From a virus, in the IMG/VR virus record IMGVR_UViG_3300025280_000023, positions 59,550 through 123,549 of that record: 64,000 bases of DNA; one strand, given 5' to 3'. Under the pieces are notes generated by a model. The model was not told the origin of the DNA. It was given only the letters and a program-made list of their open reading frames with translations, and did no database searches. Of the stretch, positions 7,178 through 15,762 are shown piece by piece. Positions within the stretch are counted from its first letter, which is position 1; every line of letters starts with the position of its first letter. The position numbers and the translations under genes were made by a program.

Positions 7178-9359
7178 AAAAAGGAAAAAACATACGGTAC
7201 TCACGGAGGTCACCGAAAAAGAGATCGAGCAGATCTCGGATTTTGTAACGGACGTTGACCCGGAAAAGCTAGCATTTGGTAATTTGTTTGGTGATAAAAT
7301 GCGTGTACTTTTAAAGTCGGATATCTCTGACAACAACAGTGTTAATACTTTATTTAAAATCTTTAAAAAGAATGGCTATTTCGTTGATTTTATTGGAGGA
7401 AAAGCGGAGAAAACCATTAGGACCCAGCGAGGCCTCGCGAAGAGGTCGATGAAGATTGGAAAAATCTTAAATCGTGCGTCTGAGTTAATTGGGTCGTTAA
7501 ATGATATAGATCCCGGGGGTACTTCCGGAGAAAGGTATCGCCTGCATGACAAACTAAAGGAACTTTTCCCAAAAATAAGTGGAGATGATTCAAGGGAAAT
7601 CTTAGGGCTTAAGGATTTTTGGGAAAGCGACTCGGAAAAATACAGGAAGGAACCAGACACACTATCTTCCAACAAAAACTTTGTCATTATTTCGAGGCAT
7701 CCAATTGACATTGTAAGAATGGCTGATTTTGATGAACTTGAAACATGCCATTCTCCGCCTTCAAGGGCCGATCATTCGTTTTTCAAATGCGCTCTTGCAG
7801 AGGCGCGAGGGATGGGCGCGGTCGCTTATCTCATGGGTGCGGAGGAGCTTTTTGAACTTACCGGCGCCTCCGATAGTCTCGAAGAGCTTCAATCAAGCCT
7901 ACAGGATTATGACAATGATGAAATCTTTCGCGATGAAAGCAGGGGCGTTAAGGGTATTGAACCAAAAGCAAGAGTAAGAATACGTAGGTTTGATAGATTT
8001 GATGAAGATGAAAACCTCTCCTTTTCGCTCGCCGTCCCAGAGGTGAAAGTATATCCGTATACCCATGGCATTCTTGGAGACAAGGTTGCTGATTGGACAC
8101 GAAGTAAACAAAAAGACCTTATTGATTGGCTTAAAAACACCAAACATGGCCACGACACCCTGTATTTGAGAGGGGGTAGCTATTCCGACAGCCCGGCAGG
8201 GGAACTCGTTGAAGACTTTGTGGGAGCCGATTTACATAAATTTAAAATTAAGCATTACGAAAAAGACGAGGATGATTTAATATCGCCACATAATCTAAGT
8301 GAAGAAAGAGTCAGAGAGGTCGTAGATGAAGTCAACGGCCGCCTAAGAAGGATTCGTATAAACGCAACTATTTCTCTTCGCGCTAATCATCCGGATATTA
8401 ACGTAAAAGCAAAAGCCTATTTTGATTTTGAAGCTTCTGAATTTATAAAACCACTTTCAAAAGATGTGCCTCAAGACTGGCCCGGCTTCGGCGAGTTGGC
8501 GGAATTATTAGAAGAGTACAGCCTGGGGGCCGATTCCTATGCGGAAGATATTGATAGATACGCTTTTGGAGGACAAGGCGGCGGTCAAAACCGCTTGTAC
8601 GACACCAGGGAGTTTTCAGGCGCCAAAATACTGGACTATACCCCGGTTGGAGGTGGCACAGAAAAGATCTCTATTGCTCTACCACTAGTAGTGGATGGAG
8701 AGTATTTGAATACCATGGAAGAATTTGAAGAGCTTGCCGTTAGTTTTTATGATAAAGATCTAGAAATAGAAAAGCACACCCCAATTATACGAGAATGGCT
8801 GCTTCGAGAAGGCTTCCTAAGAGGCTCCGCAATGAAAAACCTGGAATCCGAACTTGGAAGTATTGGTATGTTTGATCTTGATTGGGATCATGCAATAGAA
8901 GAGGGTGAGTTTGGAGAGCCGCCGTATAGGATATCATTTGAGAATATAACCCATATTAAGACGCCAAACCCTGAGTATGCTGGTAAATTTATTGAGGTCG
9001 TTACTGACGAGGGCTACCAGTACGACGCCACAATAAACATTAAAAAGGCTATCGTTAATAAGGTCTATGACAATAATAATGTTTTGCCGGGAGAGCGGTA
9101 TTATCCCAATTTCGACTTGAGCGCAATGGCATATAAAACAGACCCAGCGGCGGTAGAGGTCAAGATCACCATGAGTGTACCTGACGACGCGCCCGAGTCG
9201 CTTATTAAATATATTCTAGAAATGGCTCAAACTTGGGATGATGAGGACATAGAGAATCTTATTCTTACCTCCGTTCAAGAAAGCATGTATCAGTATGTAG
9301 AGGCCAGACAAGTTAGAGAAAACTTTAATCGGTTTGACAAATTTTTTAAAAGGAGGTAA
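7155..9359 (+). CDS. Candidate internal (injected) protein with CHS motif, 734 aa
   Basis: I take the ATG at 7155 because MKISVTNKKRKKHTVLTE then matches the N-termini at 20573 and 24841, a second class of capsid-targeting peptide ending in Leu-Thr-Glu; a TTG 9 nt earlier is the alternative. Central motifs IISRHPIDIVRM, ETCHS and FKCALAEARGMGAVAYL, then IFRDESRGVKGI and KARVRIRRF, are shared with the 975-aa protein at 17649-20576, so the two are paralogues. The Cys/His arrangement suggests a catalytic core, but I do not recognise the family. Packaging and injection are inferred from the N-terminus. Confidence 0.7.
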   Translation: MKISVTNKKRKKHTVLTEVTEKEIEQISDFVTDVDPEKLAFGNLFGDKMRVLLKSDISDNNSVNTLFKIFKKNGYFVDFIGGKAEKTIRTQRGLAKRSMKIGKILNRASELIGSLNDIDPGGTSGERYRLHDKLKELFPKISGDDSREILGLKDFWESDSEKYRKEPDTLSSNKNFVIISRHPIDIVRMADFDELETCHSPPSRADHSFFKCALAEARGMGAVAYLMGAEELFELTGASDSLEELQSSLQDYDNDEIFRDESRGVKGIEPKARVRIRRFDRFDEDENLSFSLAVPEVKVYPYTHGILGDKVADWTRSKQKDLIDWLKNTKHGHDTLYLRGGSYSDSPAGELVEDFVGADLHKFKIKHYEKDEDDLISPHNLSEERVREVVDEVNGRLRRIRINATISLRANHPDINVKAKAYFDFEASEFIKPLSKDVPQDWPGFGELAELLEEYSLGADSYAEDIDRYAFGGQGGGQNRLYDTREFSGAKILDYTPVGGGTEKISIALPLVVDGEYLNTMEEFEELAVSFYDKDLEIEKHTPIIREWLLREGFLRGSAMKNLESELGSIGMFDLDWDHAIEEGEFGEPPYRISFENITHIKTPNPEYAGKFIEVVTDEGYQYDATINIKKAIVNKVYDNNNVLPGERYYPNFDLSAMAYKTDPAAVEVKITMSVPDDAPESLIKYILEMAQTWDDEDIENLILTSVQESMYQYVEARQVRENFNRFDKFFKRR

Positions 9360-9366
9360 TATGTAA

Positions 9367-9621
9367 GTGTTTAAGAATTGGATGACAGGAATTTTGATTT
9401 CGACTATTCTCTTGATGTTCACCGTCACTGAGGTGACCGGGAAAGTCCCGAGAGCTAAATTTTATGACTTTAATGAGCAACTAATAGATGGCGAAATAAA
9501 AAAGCCTACAACGCTCTATACAGATGCGAGAGATAAAGTTAAATTTGAAAGATTGCTAAAATTGAAGAAGAGTTTTTTGAATAAATTATACAAAACAGCC
9601 AAAGAACGAGTTTTTAAGTGA
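9367..9621 (+). CDS. Small exported protein, 84 aa
   Basis: GTG start with AGGAGG about 10 nt upstream (an ATG at 9361 is followed at once by a stop). The N-terminal hydrophobic segment WMTGILISTILLMFTV is a signal peptide or membrane anchor; the rest is basic. Overlaps the Nudix gene by 4 nt. Confidence 0.6.
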   Translation: MFKNWMTGILISTILLMFTVTEVTGKVPRAKFYDFNEQLIDGEIKKPTTLYTDARDKVKFERLLKLKKSFLNKLYKTAKERVFK

Positions 9622-10007
9622 AGATCAGGCTTATTAAAGAAAAAAAGCCAAGGGATTCCAAGCTTGTCTCTAAGGGGATCCTACACGATGGGAACAATGT
9701 TTTGATCCTTAGCGGAATCGTTGGTCTTGGATGGGATCTTCCCGGTGGCCATATACATATCGGAGAAGACCCTGTAGCGGGTCTTAAGCGCGAAGTCTAT
9801 GAGGAGACCGGGCTTAACGTCGAAAATCCCGTAGAGACGCATTTTGAGGGGCATACGCACTATTATAAAGCAAGCTTGCCACCCGGAAAGATACATTTAA
9901 GCCACGAACATACCGAATATAAGCTTGTTGATTATAAAAACGTTGATAATATAGACATGACGGATAAATTTAAGAGTGCTATAAAGAAATCAATGGAATA
10001 TAGTTAA
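9618..10007 (+). CDS. Nudix hydrolase
   Basis: 129 aa. A complete Nudix box Gx5Ex7REUxEExGU is present (GHIHIGE followed by REVYEETGL). Nudix enzymes cleave nucleoside diphosphates linked to another group; substrate unknown. GTG start overlapping the previous TGA. Confidence 0.88.
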   Translation: MKIRLIKEKKPRDSKLVSKGILHDGNNVLILSGIVGLGWDLPGGHIHIGEDPVAGLKREVYEETGLNVENPVETHFEGHTHYYKASLPPGKIHLSHEHTEYKLVDYKNVDNIDMTDKFKSAIKKSMEYS

Positions 10008-10010
10008 AAA

Positions 10011-10214
10011 GTGCCTAAAGACGACAAAGACAAAACCATAAAAGAGCTTGTAGAGAAGAATAGACAATTACAAGACGAAGTAGACTCTCTTTGGATGATG
10101 TTAGATGAGATGACAAAATCCGATATTGAGAACTGGTCGAGTATCTTAGACGAGCTTAATGCAAACGTAGCTGAGCGTATATTGATGGTTACAAAGAAAA
10201 AGGCTGACGCATGA
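10011..10214 (+). CDS. Small coiled-coil protein, 67 aa
   Basis: GTG start 3 nt after the Nudix stop. Highly charged heptad-like sequence (IKELVEKNRQLQDEVDSL) suggests a coiled coil. Overlaps the following gene by 4 nt (ATGA). Confidence 0.6.
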   Translation: MPKDDKDKTIKELVEKNRQLQDEVDSLWMMLDEMTKSDIENWSSILDELNANVAERILMVTKKKADA

Positions 10215-10765
10215 AAGACATCAACCTTTACTGTGATATGGATGGCGTTTTAGTCGATTTACACGGCGGGATTATAAAAGCCTCGTGGCTTCAAGCGAAG
10301 TCCATGAAGGATCGTATAAAAAAAATAATTGAGTCTGAATGGAAATTTGGAATTAATCATCCTGTTCCGGAGCTTCAAGAAGCAAATTTATTTATAGACA
10401 ACCTTGTTAGCAACAATGCTGCCTTTTGGGCAAATCTAGAGCCCACAAAGGAAAAGGACGAGCTTTGGGATAATATATCTAAGTTTAATCCTTCTATATT
10501 ATCACATCCATGGGATAAGAGTAGCGCCGTAGGTAAAAACATTTGGCTTCGCAGGCATCTTAATCCGGGACCCAGGGAGATATTTTTACCTTTAGATGGT
10601 AAGAAACATCTTTGGGCATCTAGCGACGATGGCAAAATCAATATCCTCATTGATGATTTTGAAAAATACGTGATCCCTTGGAACAATGCAGGCGGCATTT
10701 GTATACATCACACTACTGGTGATGCCGAGTCTAGCATAAGCGCTTTAAATAATATTCTTTCTTAA
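10211..10765 (+). CDS. HAD-family 5'-deoxynucleotidase-like protein
   Basis: 184 aa. The N-terminal YCDMDGVLVD is HAD motif I (DxDGV), and the C-terminal NILIDDFEKYVIPWNNAGG matches the motif IV region of phage 5'(3')-deoxyribonucleotidase-like proteins. It probably dephosphorylates nucleoside monophosphates. Last gene of the operon, followed by a strong terminator. Confidence 0.82.
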   Translation: MKDINLYCDMDGVLVDLHGGIIKASWLQAKSMKDRIKKIIESEWKFGINHPVPELQEANLFIDNLVSNNAAFWANLEPTKEKDELWDNISKFNPSILSHPWDKSSAVGKNIWLRRHLNPGPREIFLPLDGKKHLWASSDDGKINILIDDFEKYVIPWNNAGGICIHHTTGDAESSISALNNILS

Positions 10766-10769
10766 AGCA

Positions 10770-10801
10770 GAAGGCCCCCTCCGTTTCCAGAGGGGGCCTT
10801 A
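10770..10801. terminator. Bidirectional intrinsic terminator
   Basis: An 11-bp perfect GC-rich stem (AAGGCCCCCTC / GAGGGGGCCTT) with a 7-nt loop lies between convergent genes; a second small hairpin (GACTCT/AGAGTC) follows. Confidence 0.85.
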
Positions 10802-10836
10802 AAGACTCTAAAAAGAGTCACCCTAAAAGGGCTAGG

Positions 10837-13125
10837 CTATTCGCCAGACATCTTGTCTAGTTTAGCCGTTAGTTTCTCAATCTGGCTCTGTTGTTCCTTA
10901 ACAGCCTCTACGAGAACGGAAGCAACGCGGCTGTAGTCTACACCCTTAGCCTCGCCGTTTTCGTCCATCTGGCAGATTTCAGGAAGAACGTCTCCTACCT
11001 CTTGAGCAATGAAACCAAGGTCAGACGCTTTGTCTTCTTTCCAGTCGAAAGATACGCCACGAATCTTCTTGATCTTCTCAATCGGGTCGGAAACCGTCTT
11101 GATGTTTTCCTTGAGGTTAACATCAGAATGGCAAACCCAAGCTTTACAAATAGCTCTGTGGGAGGTCCCAAGAGCAAATTTGATGTCGCTGGCCATGCTA
11201 GACATATCAAGACTATCGAATTTCATAGTCGAAAATTCCATAGTCGTGAACTTACCAGCTTTGGCCGTAGTTTGACCAATTGCAACACCGTCTATAGTAC
11301 CGTCACCAGCGGAGTCCGTAAGGGCCACGTTGGTGGTAGCAGTCAAGTCAGTGAACGTACCAGCAGCAGCGGTACTGGCACCAATAACAACTTGGTCCAT
11401 AGCGCCCGCGCCGTTTACATAAAGTCCATCCCACTTTCTCGTAGAACTACCAAGCCTTTGGGTGCCATCAGCAGCCGCAATAAGGTCGGAGTTAATCAAG
11501 GCGTTAACAACCAGAGTGTCATCAGTGCTGGCACCGATAGTTACATCGTCGTTAGCAGTTAGATTAGTGAACGTACCAGCAGCAGGAGCGCTGCCACCGA
11601 TTGTAGCACCGTCCATAGTGCCACCGTTAATATCAGCAGTGGTAGCAACCAAACTTGCAGCAGTGGTTACACCGGCTGGACTGATCGCAAGAGCGTCAGT
11701 GCCGTCACTCTGTTCAACGAGGAACATGTTTGCAGACTGTCCACTGGCTCCCTTAACAGCAAGCGTTACTTCAGCAGCAGTATCACCTTCGATTGTAACA
11801 CCCGCATTAACGGCGAGCGAATCGTTGGCAGTCAAAGCCGTGAATGTACCAGCAGCAGCGGTAGTACCGCCGACCACACTGCTATCGACAGAACCACCGC
11901 TAATGGTTAGATCCTGATCAATATACGCATTAGCAATGGAAGAACCCTGCCATACGCCAGTGCCAATCGTTCCAACTGAAGTCAGACTTGAAGCCACAAC
12001 TGCACTACCAAGACCAGTAGCGCTAAGCGTATCGACGCCGTTGATCTGATAGGTCTTGCCGGTGAGAATATCAATACCAGCAGAAGACTTCCAGTCACCG
12101 TCACTTTGAAGGGTCCAAGAGGCATCGCTATCGGTACCCTTAACAGTAAGACCAGCGCCAGCGGCAGTAGCCAAGTTGCTCGCACCATTAGTCGAACCCG
12201 AAAGAGCGTTCAAGGTGATGTTCTTATCTTCAACTGCGTATTCGGCAACATTGAAGTAAGATAGCTCACCGTGAACGGCAAGGTCGCCTTCGATAGTGGC
12301 ATTACCAGCAACAGCTAGAGTCGATTGGCAAGCAACAGCACCACTGAAGCTTCTAGGGCCCGGAATAACAGACTTAAGCTGAAGCTTATTGCTTGAGATC
12401 TCAAGGCCGTTAGCGGAAGAAGCTAAGTCAATGGCAAGCACGTTGCTGCTTAGAGCAAGACCGTCACCATCAACACCGCTCTTAAGCTGAATCTCGTCAC
12501 CGGAGATTTGAAAAGACGTGCTGTTTACGTTAACGGAAAGCGCGCTACCACCACCACCAGCGAGACCATCGCCGGCAACAGAAGTGTTTAGGTGGCTCTC
12601 GGTAATACCGGAGGCCTTAACACGCATAGCATCACTGTCAGTTTCAATCGTTGAATCGTCAACGTTAACCTTGAGCGCATGGCTGGCTAGAGACAGGCCA
12701 TCACCGGCTGAACCAGCCGCAAACTGAAGCTCGTCAGAGTCGTACTGAAATGACGTGCTGTTTGCATTAGCAGCCATAACGCCATTGGCAGCCGAAAGAC
12801 CAGTGCCAGCCATTGCAGTAGCAAGGTCAGCAAAGCTTTCTTTCTTTAACTTGTCGCTTTCGCTAGCATCGACAAATGCAAAGCTATCGTTTGCAACGTC
12901 AACCACCGCTCCACCTAGCCACGCTGAAGAGTCGTCAATGTAGCTTGCAGAGTGCATAATTTCGGACTTTTGATCGTCCTCAGACATATTTGTTCCTACA
13001 AGGTAGAGTCTTGCCTCAGATCCTGCGGCCTCAGCCCAGATCTTAACACTACCAGAGGCATTCGTCGGCTGATCGCTGCTCGTTAAGACAGCAAAGTCGG
13101 CCGATAATCCATAAGAAGTTCCCAT
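10837..13125 (-). CDS. Tail fibre protein with S74 chaperone domain
   Basis: 762 aa. The long N-terminal part is low-complexity Ala/Gly/Ser/Thr/Asp-rich fibre repeats (GDGLSLASHALKVNV-like and AAAGTFTDLTA-like modules). The last 110 residues carry the peptidase S74 intramolecular chaperone pattern: SDVNLKENIK, DLGFIAQEVGDVLPE, VDYSRVASVLVEAVKEQQ, then a C-terminal coiled coil. Such domains trimerise the fibre and cut themselves off. A late-type box lies about 60 nt upstream and AAGGAAC precedes the ATG. Confidence 0.88.
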   Translation of the reverse strand: MGTSYGLSADFAVLTSSDQPTNASGSVKIWAEAAGSEARLYLVGTNMSEDDQKSEIMHSASYIDDSSAWLGGAVVDVANDSFAFVDASESDKLKKESFADLATAMAGTGLSAANGVMAANANSTSFQYDSDELQFAAGSAGDGLSLASHALKVNVDDSTIETDSDAMRVKASGITESHLNTSVAGDGLAGGGGSALSVNVNSTSFQISGDEIQLKSGVDGDGLALSSNVLAIDLASSANGLEISSNKLQLKSVIPGPRSFSGAVACQSTLAVAGNATIEGDLAVHGELSYFNVAEYAVEDKNITLNALSGSTNGASNLATAAGAGLTVKGTDSDASWTLQSDGDWKSSAGIDILTGKTYQINGVDTLSATGLGSAVVASSLTSVGTIGTGVWQGSSIANAYIDQDLTISGGSVDSSVVGGTTAAAGTFTALTANDSLAVNAGVTIEGDTAAEVTLAVKGASGQSANMFLVEQSDGTDALAISPAGVTTAASLVATTADINGGTMDGATIGGSAPAAGTFTNLTANDDVTIGASTDDTLVVNALINSDLIAAADGTQRLGSSTRKWDGLYVNGAGAMDQVVIGASTAAAGTFTDLTATTNVALTDSAGDGTIDGVAIGQTTAKAGKFTTMEFSTMKFDSLDMSSMASDIKFALGTSHRAICKAWVCHSDVNLKENIKTVSDPIEKIKKIRGVSFDWKEDKASDLGFIAQEVGDVLPEICQMDENGEAKGVDYSRVASVLVEAVKEQQSQIEKLTAKLDKMSGE

Positions 13126-13181
13126 TTTTTATTGTTCCTTATTTTTAAAAAATGTTTAGCGGAGCCCATTCTCCGCGTCTT

Positions 13182-13189
13182 CTAAATAG
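13182..13189 (-). promoter_or_regulatory. Late-type box CTATTTAG
   Basis: Upstream of the 762-aa tail fibre gene with a leader of about 57 nt that contains a ribosome-binding site; supports the box as a late promoter of virion genes. Confidence 0.5.
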
Positions 13190-13220
13190 GGGACGGCTCT
13201 GCAGTTGGCCTACTTAAATT

Positions 13221-14150
13221 TCATTTTTTTAAAGGAAAACTTCTAGCTTTTTTTGTGGTTCTCTTTATGTGTTTGATATTTCTATTTAATTCTTCAATTT
13301 GCCTTTGTTGAGAAACTGCAACTTTTTTTTGTTCTTCAATCATGACCTGTTGTTCTTTGACGCATTCAACAAGAACACCGATTAAAGAATGATAATTTAC
13401 GCTGCTGATCTTGCCATCGTCTTCTTTGTCTACGATCTCAGGGAAGGGGACGGCCACATCTTCTGCGATTAAGCCGATGTCAGGTTCTCCGGTTTCTTTC
13501 CAAGAGAAGGAGACCCCTTGAAGATTCTTTACCTTGTCCAAGGCTCCTTCAACTGGCTTAATGTCCCTCTTAAACCGGGCAGAGCTATAGGCTTTAAACT
13601 TAGACGCCTTGATAGACTGGCCCTTGGCGAGCGTTAAAGATTCAGTAACGTCGTCACCCTGCACACCAATGCCTATCTTCCCGTTTTTAGAAACATGTAT
13701 CCTGGAAATGCTATTGGTCACAATATCTAGTGAATAATTTGTTGTATTGCCAAGTGTTCGATTTGATGTGACCCAATCACCGCCGTTACTGTATTCGCCG
13801 CTAATATAGGTCCATGATAGATTGTCATCACCGTCATTGGTTAGGCCATATCCGACCCCGCTGGCAGCATATGGCCAAGTATATGCGCAATTATTGAACT
13901 GGGTCTTTCCCGTCACGGAAAGGGAACCGGTGAATTCGTGCAGGTCATCGGAGCTATCCCCAGATTTTGTAGAGCCGTTGATGTGCAAATCACTTGTAGT
14001 AACACTGATCATCTCGTTAGATTGGACCCTGCCGGAGACATACAAAGAGCCGGTGAACATATGAATGTCGGTGGGGCGACGACCGAACTCTGAGTTACCC
14101 CTAACGGTTACCGATTCTAAATCTCTGCTGCTAGCTCTAAAGTTGCCCAT
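13221..14150 (-). CDS. Second tail fibre/appendage protein with S74 domain
   Basis: 309 aa. HMFTGSLYVSGRVQ and HEFTGSLSVTGKTQ are repeats of a short beta module. The C-terminus carries an S74-type chaperone (SARFKRDIKPVE, IGLIAEDVAVPFPE, VNYHSLIGVLVECVKEQQ) and a coiled coil with a basic tail. Paralogous in layout to the larger neighbour; probably a shorter fibre of the same appendage or of an alternative one. Confidence 0.82.
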   Translation of the reverse strand: MGNFRASSRDLESVTVRGNSEFGRRPTDIHMFTGSLYVSGRVQSNEMISVTTSDLHINGSTKSGDSSDDLHEFTGSLSVTGKTQFNNCAYTWPYAASGVGYGLTNDGDDNLSWTYISGEYSNGGDWVTSNRTLGNTTNYSLDIVTNSISRIHVSKNGKIGIGVQGDDVTESLTLAKGQSIKASKFKAYSSARFKRDIKPVEGALDKVKNLQGVSFSWKETGEPDIGLIAEDVAVPFPEIVDKEDDGKISSVNYHSLIGVLVECVKEQQVMIEEQKKVAVSQQRQIEELNRNIKHIKRTTKKARSFPLKK

Positions 14151-14258
14151 GATTTACCGCCTAGTAATATTAAGTAGAGGTTTTTGTATGAAAATATGCA
14201 ATTATATGATATATATTATACGGTTAATTACGAATAAATTACGCAATAAGATAGTTTC

Positions 14259-14420
14259 ATGAAAATCATTGATAAGTTCCTTGCTTTGGCCGGCTGGAGA
14301 TGCCTTGAGTTTGTTGTTATAAAAAACAATACTCGTAGATGTTCCCTAAAAAGAGGACACAAAGGACAACATGAAGCTAAGTTTAAAAAATCTACTTGGA
14401 GATGGATCACCAAAGAATAA
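14259..14420 (+). CDS. Small basic protein with Cys/His pairs, 53 aa
   Basis: Begins MKIIDKFLALAGW. RCSLKRGHKGQHEAKF holds one Cys and two His that might bind metal. Basic, ends W-R-W-I-T-K-E. Divergent from the tail fibre gene and directly upstream of the large RNA. Function unknown. Confidence 0.5.
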   Translation: MKIIDKFLALAGWRCLEFVVIKNNTRRCSLKRGHKGQHEAKFKKSTWRWITKE

Positions 14421-14440
14421 ATTTGTTGACAACTACCAAG

Positions 14441-14448
14441 CTATAATA
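14441..14448 (+). promoter_or_regulatory. Late-type box CTATAATA before the large RNA
   Basis: Likely promoter of the 620-nt structured RNA, which would start near 14453. A hairpin (CCCC/GGGG near 14487-14503) follows shortly after. Confidence 0.45.
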
Positions 14449-14452
14449 TAGA

Positions 14453-15074
14453 ATACCCTTGTTCTTTTAAAAAATGTTTAGAATTCCCCTTTTCGTCGGG
14501 GATTAAAATCAGCTTGCACAATCCGGGGCGGCTGGGTCTTCTTAATTGGAGGCATAGACGAGCGCCTAAGGAAGTAGATGCGTTGTTTCGTATTTCCCCT
14601 AGCGGGGCCTTTAAACAAGGCGGTGGATAGGAAAGTAGTGTTTCTGAAGCCACTTGTTAGCTTGACGACTAGAGTCGTGGTACTACCCGCGAAGTGCTGC
14701 CGTCAAGACAAACGGATTTGGACCGTTTATCGTTTGACCGGGTGTAACCAAGAAAGGTTACGGGAAGTTTTGCGTAAGCAAGCAAAGCGTCACTGTGTAT
14801 AACAGTAGTGCCAATGGTGAAAAGCGAAAGCTGATCACGTCACCCGCAAGGGCACGTTTGGATCCATCCCGTATGGTCAAAAACGTGAAGTTAGGTACGG
14901 GGATATAGCTATCCTACCAAGCCAAGCTTAGAATGTTATACACAATATAGGTGTGCTGTTGCATCACACAACAACAGGGGCAAAGGTGGTGAAGGATATT
15001 ACCCTTCCGTGTACAGACGCCACATCGGCGGTCACCACTATAGAGACGCTAACTGTGCTGGCGTCTCTTTTTTT
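14453..15074 (+). ncRNA. Large structured noncoding RNA, about 620 nt
   Basis: No credible reading frame, but dense helices: CTTGAC/GTCAAG (14661/14702) enclosing ACGACT/AGTCGT; AAACGG/CCGTTT (14710/14723); GTAACC/GGTTAC (14744/14756); a GAAA tetraloop hairpin (14823-14832); CCC-GCAA-GGG (14843-14852); GGTA-GGATA/TATCC-TACC (14894-14918); a possible H-type pseudoknot (14951-14972); GTGGTGA/TCACCAC (14986/15032). It ends in a perfect terminator. Size, GNRA loops and phage context resemble the giant ornate RNAs ROOL (about 580 nt) and GOLLD, but I cannot assign it to either. Exact 5' end unknown. Confidence 0.72.
15042..15074 (+). terminator. Intrinsic terminator of the large RNA
   Basis: Perfect 8-bp stem AGAGACGC/GCGTCTCT followed by an uninterrupted run of Ts. 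Confidence 0.88.
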
Positions 15075-15095
15075 ATGTCTGAACAATATAAAAAA

Positions 15096-15103
15096 CTAAT
15101 TAT
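15096..15103 (+). promoter_or_regulatory. Late-type box CTAATTAT, 3 nt before ATG
   Basis: CTAATTAT-AAT-ATG (ATG at 15107); no Shine-Dalgarno fits between the box and the start. Confidence 0.5.
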
Positions 15104-15106
15104 AAT

Positions 15107-15255
15107 ATGGGTAACACCAAGAAAACTTTGGAAAAAATGGTCCAAGAGGTCCTTTCTGAGATGCTTGATAGTCATTTGAATTCGTCACTGAACGAGACAA
15201 TACGAAAAAAAGGAAAGTGCCGGTGTTTGTATTCTAAGAAGAAGGGAAAAAAATG
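15107..15255 (+). CDS. Small basic protein, 48-49 aa
   Basis: MGNTKKTLEKMVQEVLSEML start, then a Lys/Cys-rich tail (CRCLYSKKKGKK). The stop overlaps the next ATG (AATGA). Position right after the box suggests a leaderless late mRNA. Function unknown. Confidence 0.6.
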
Positions 15256-15762
15256 AAAAAGTTTATAATATCACTTTTAACTATATTGGCATTGTGTATT
15301 CCAATAGGGAATTCTAGCGCATCTGTTAGTATCGGCAAGAAGCCGCTAATCAATCACCATGTGCATGTAATAAAGGGACACTTCTTTACTGTATTTGAAG
15401 CAGTGTCAAAAGAAAACAAAGAGCTTATAATAAAGTCTATCTTTGTGCTTGAGCATCTCCATAAGGATAAGAAGCACCATGACCTACTTAAAAGACAAGA
15501 TGAGAGAGAAGTCCAAATAATATTGGTGGCGGTTCTTCATATTAGAGGCGTATTAAATGGAAAATACCCCGGTATGTATCCGGAAAACGCCCTTGAACTC
15601 TGGGAACACCTAGGAAAAAATGTAATTATTAAGAAGGTGAATAAGAACTGGACGATGCAGTTAAAGATCCCCAAAGATATGAAGAGAAAGAAAAAAGAAC
15701 AACACAAAGAGAATGCCACGGAAGGTGACAATCTTAATGACTATTGGCGAAAAGAACATTGA
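15253..15762 (+). CDS. Exported hypothetical protein, 169 aa
   Basis: The N-terminal MKKFIISLLTILALCIPIG with SASVS after it is a typical signal peptide. The mature part is His/Lys-rich (HHVHVIKGHF, HLHKDKKHHD). No recognised domain. Overlaps the next gene if that starts at TTG 15759. Confidence 0.65.
   Translation: MKKFIISLLTILALCIPIGNSSASVSIGKKPLINHHVHVIKGHFFTVFEAVSKENKELIIKSIFVLEHLHKDKKHHDLLKRQDEREVQIILVAVLHIRGVLNGKYPGMYPENALELWEHLGKNVIIKKVNKNWTMQLKIPKDMKRKKKEQHKENATEGDNLNDYWRKEH

Noticed and set aside
11462-11917. Plus-strand 151-aa frame (and others) opposite the tail fibre gene
   Set aside because: Low-complexity Ala/Val/Pro shadow of the fibre repeats.
14578-14802. Frame of 74 aa inside the large RNA
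   Set aside because: No ribosome-binding site; crosses several perfect helices; unlikely to be translated.
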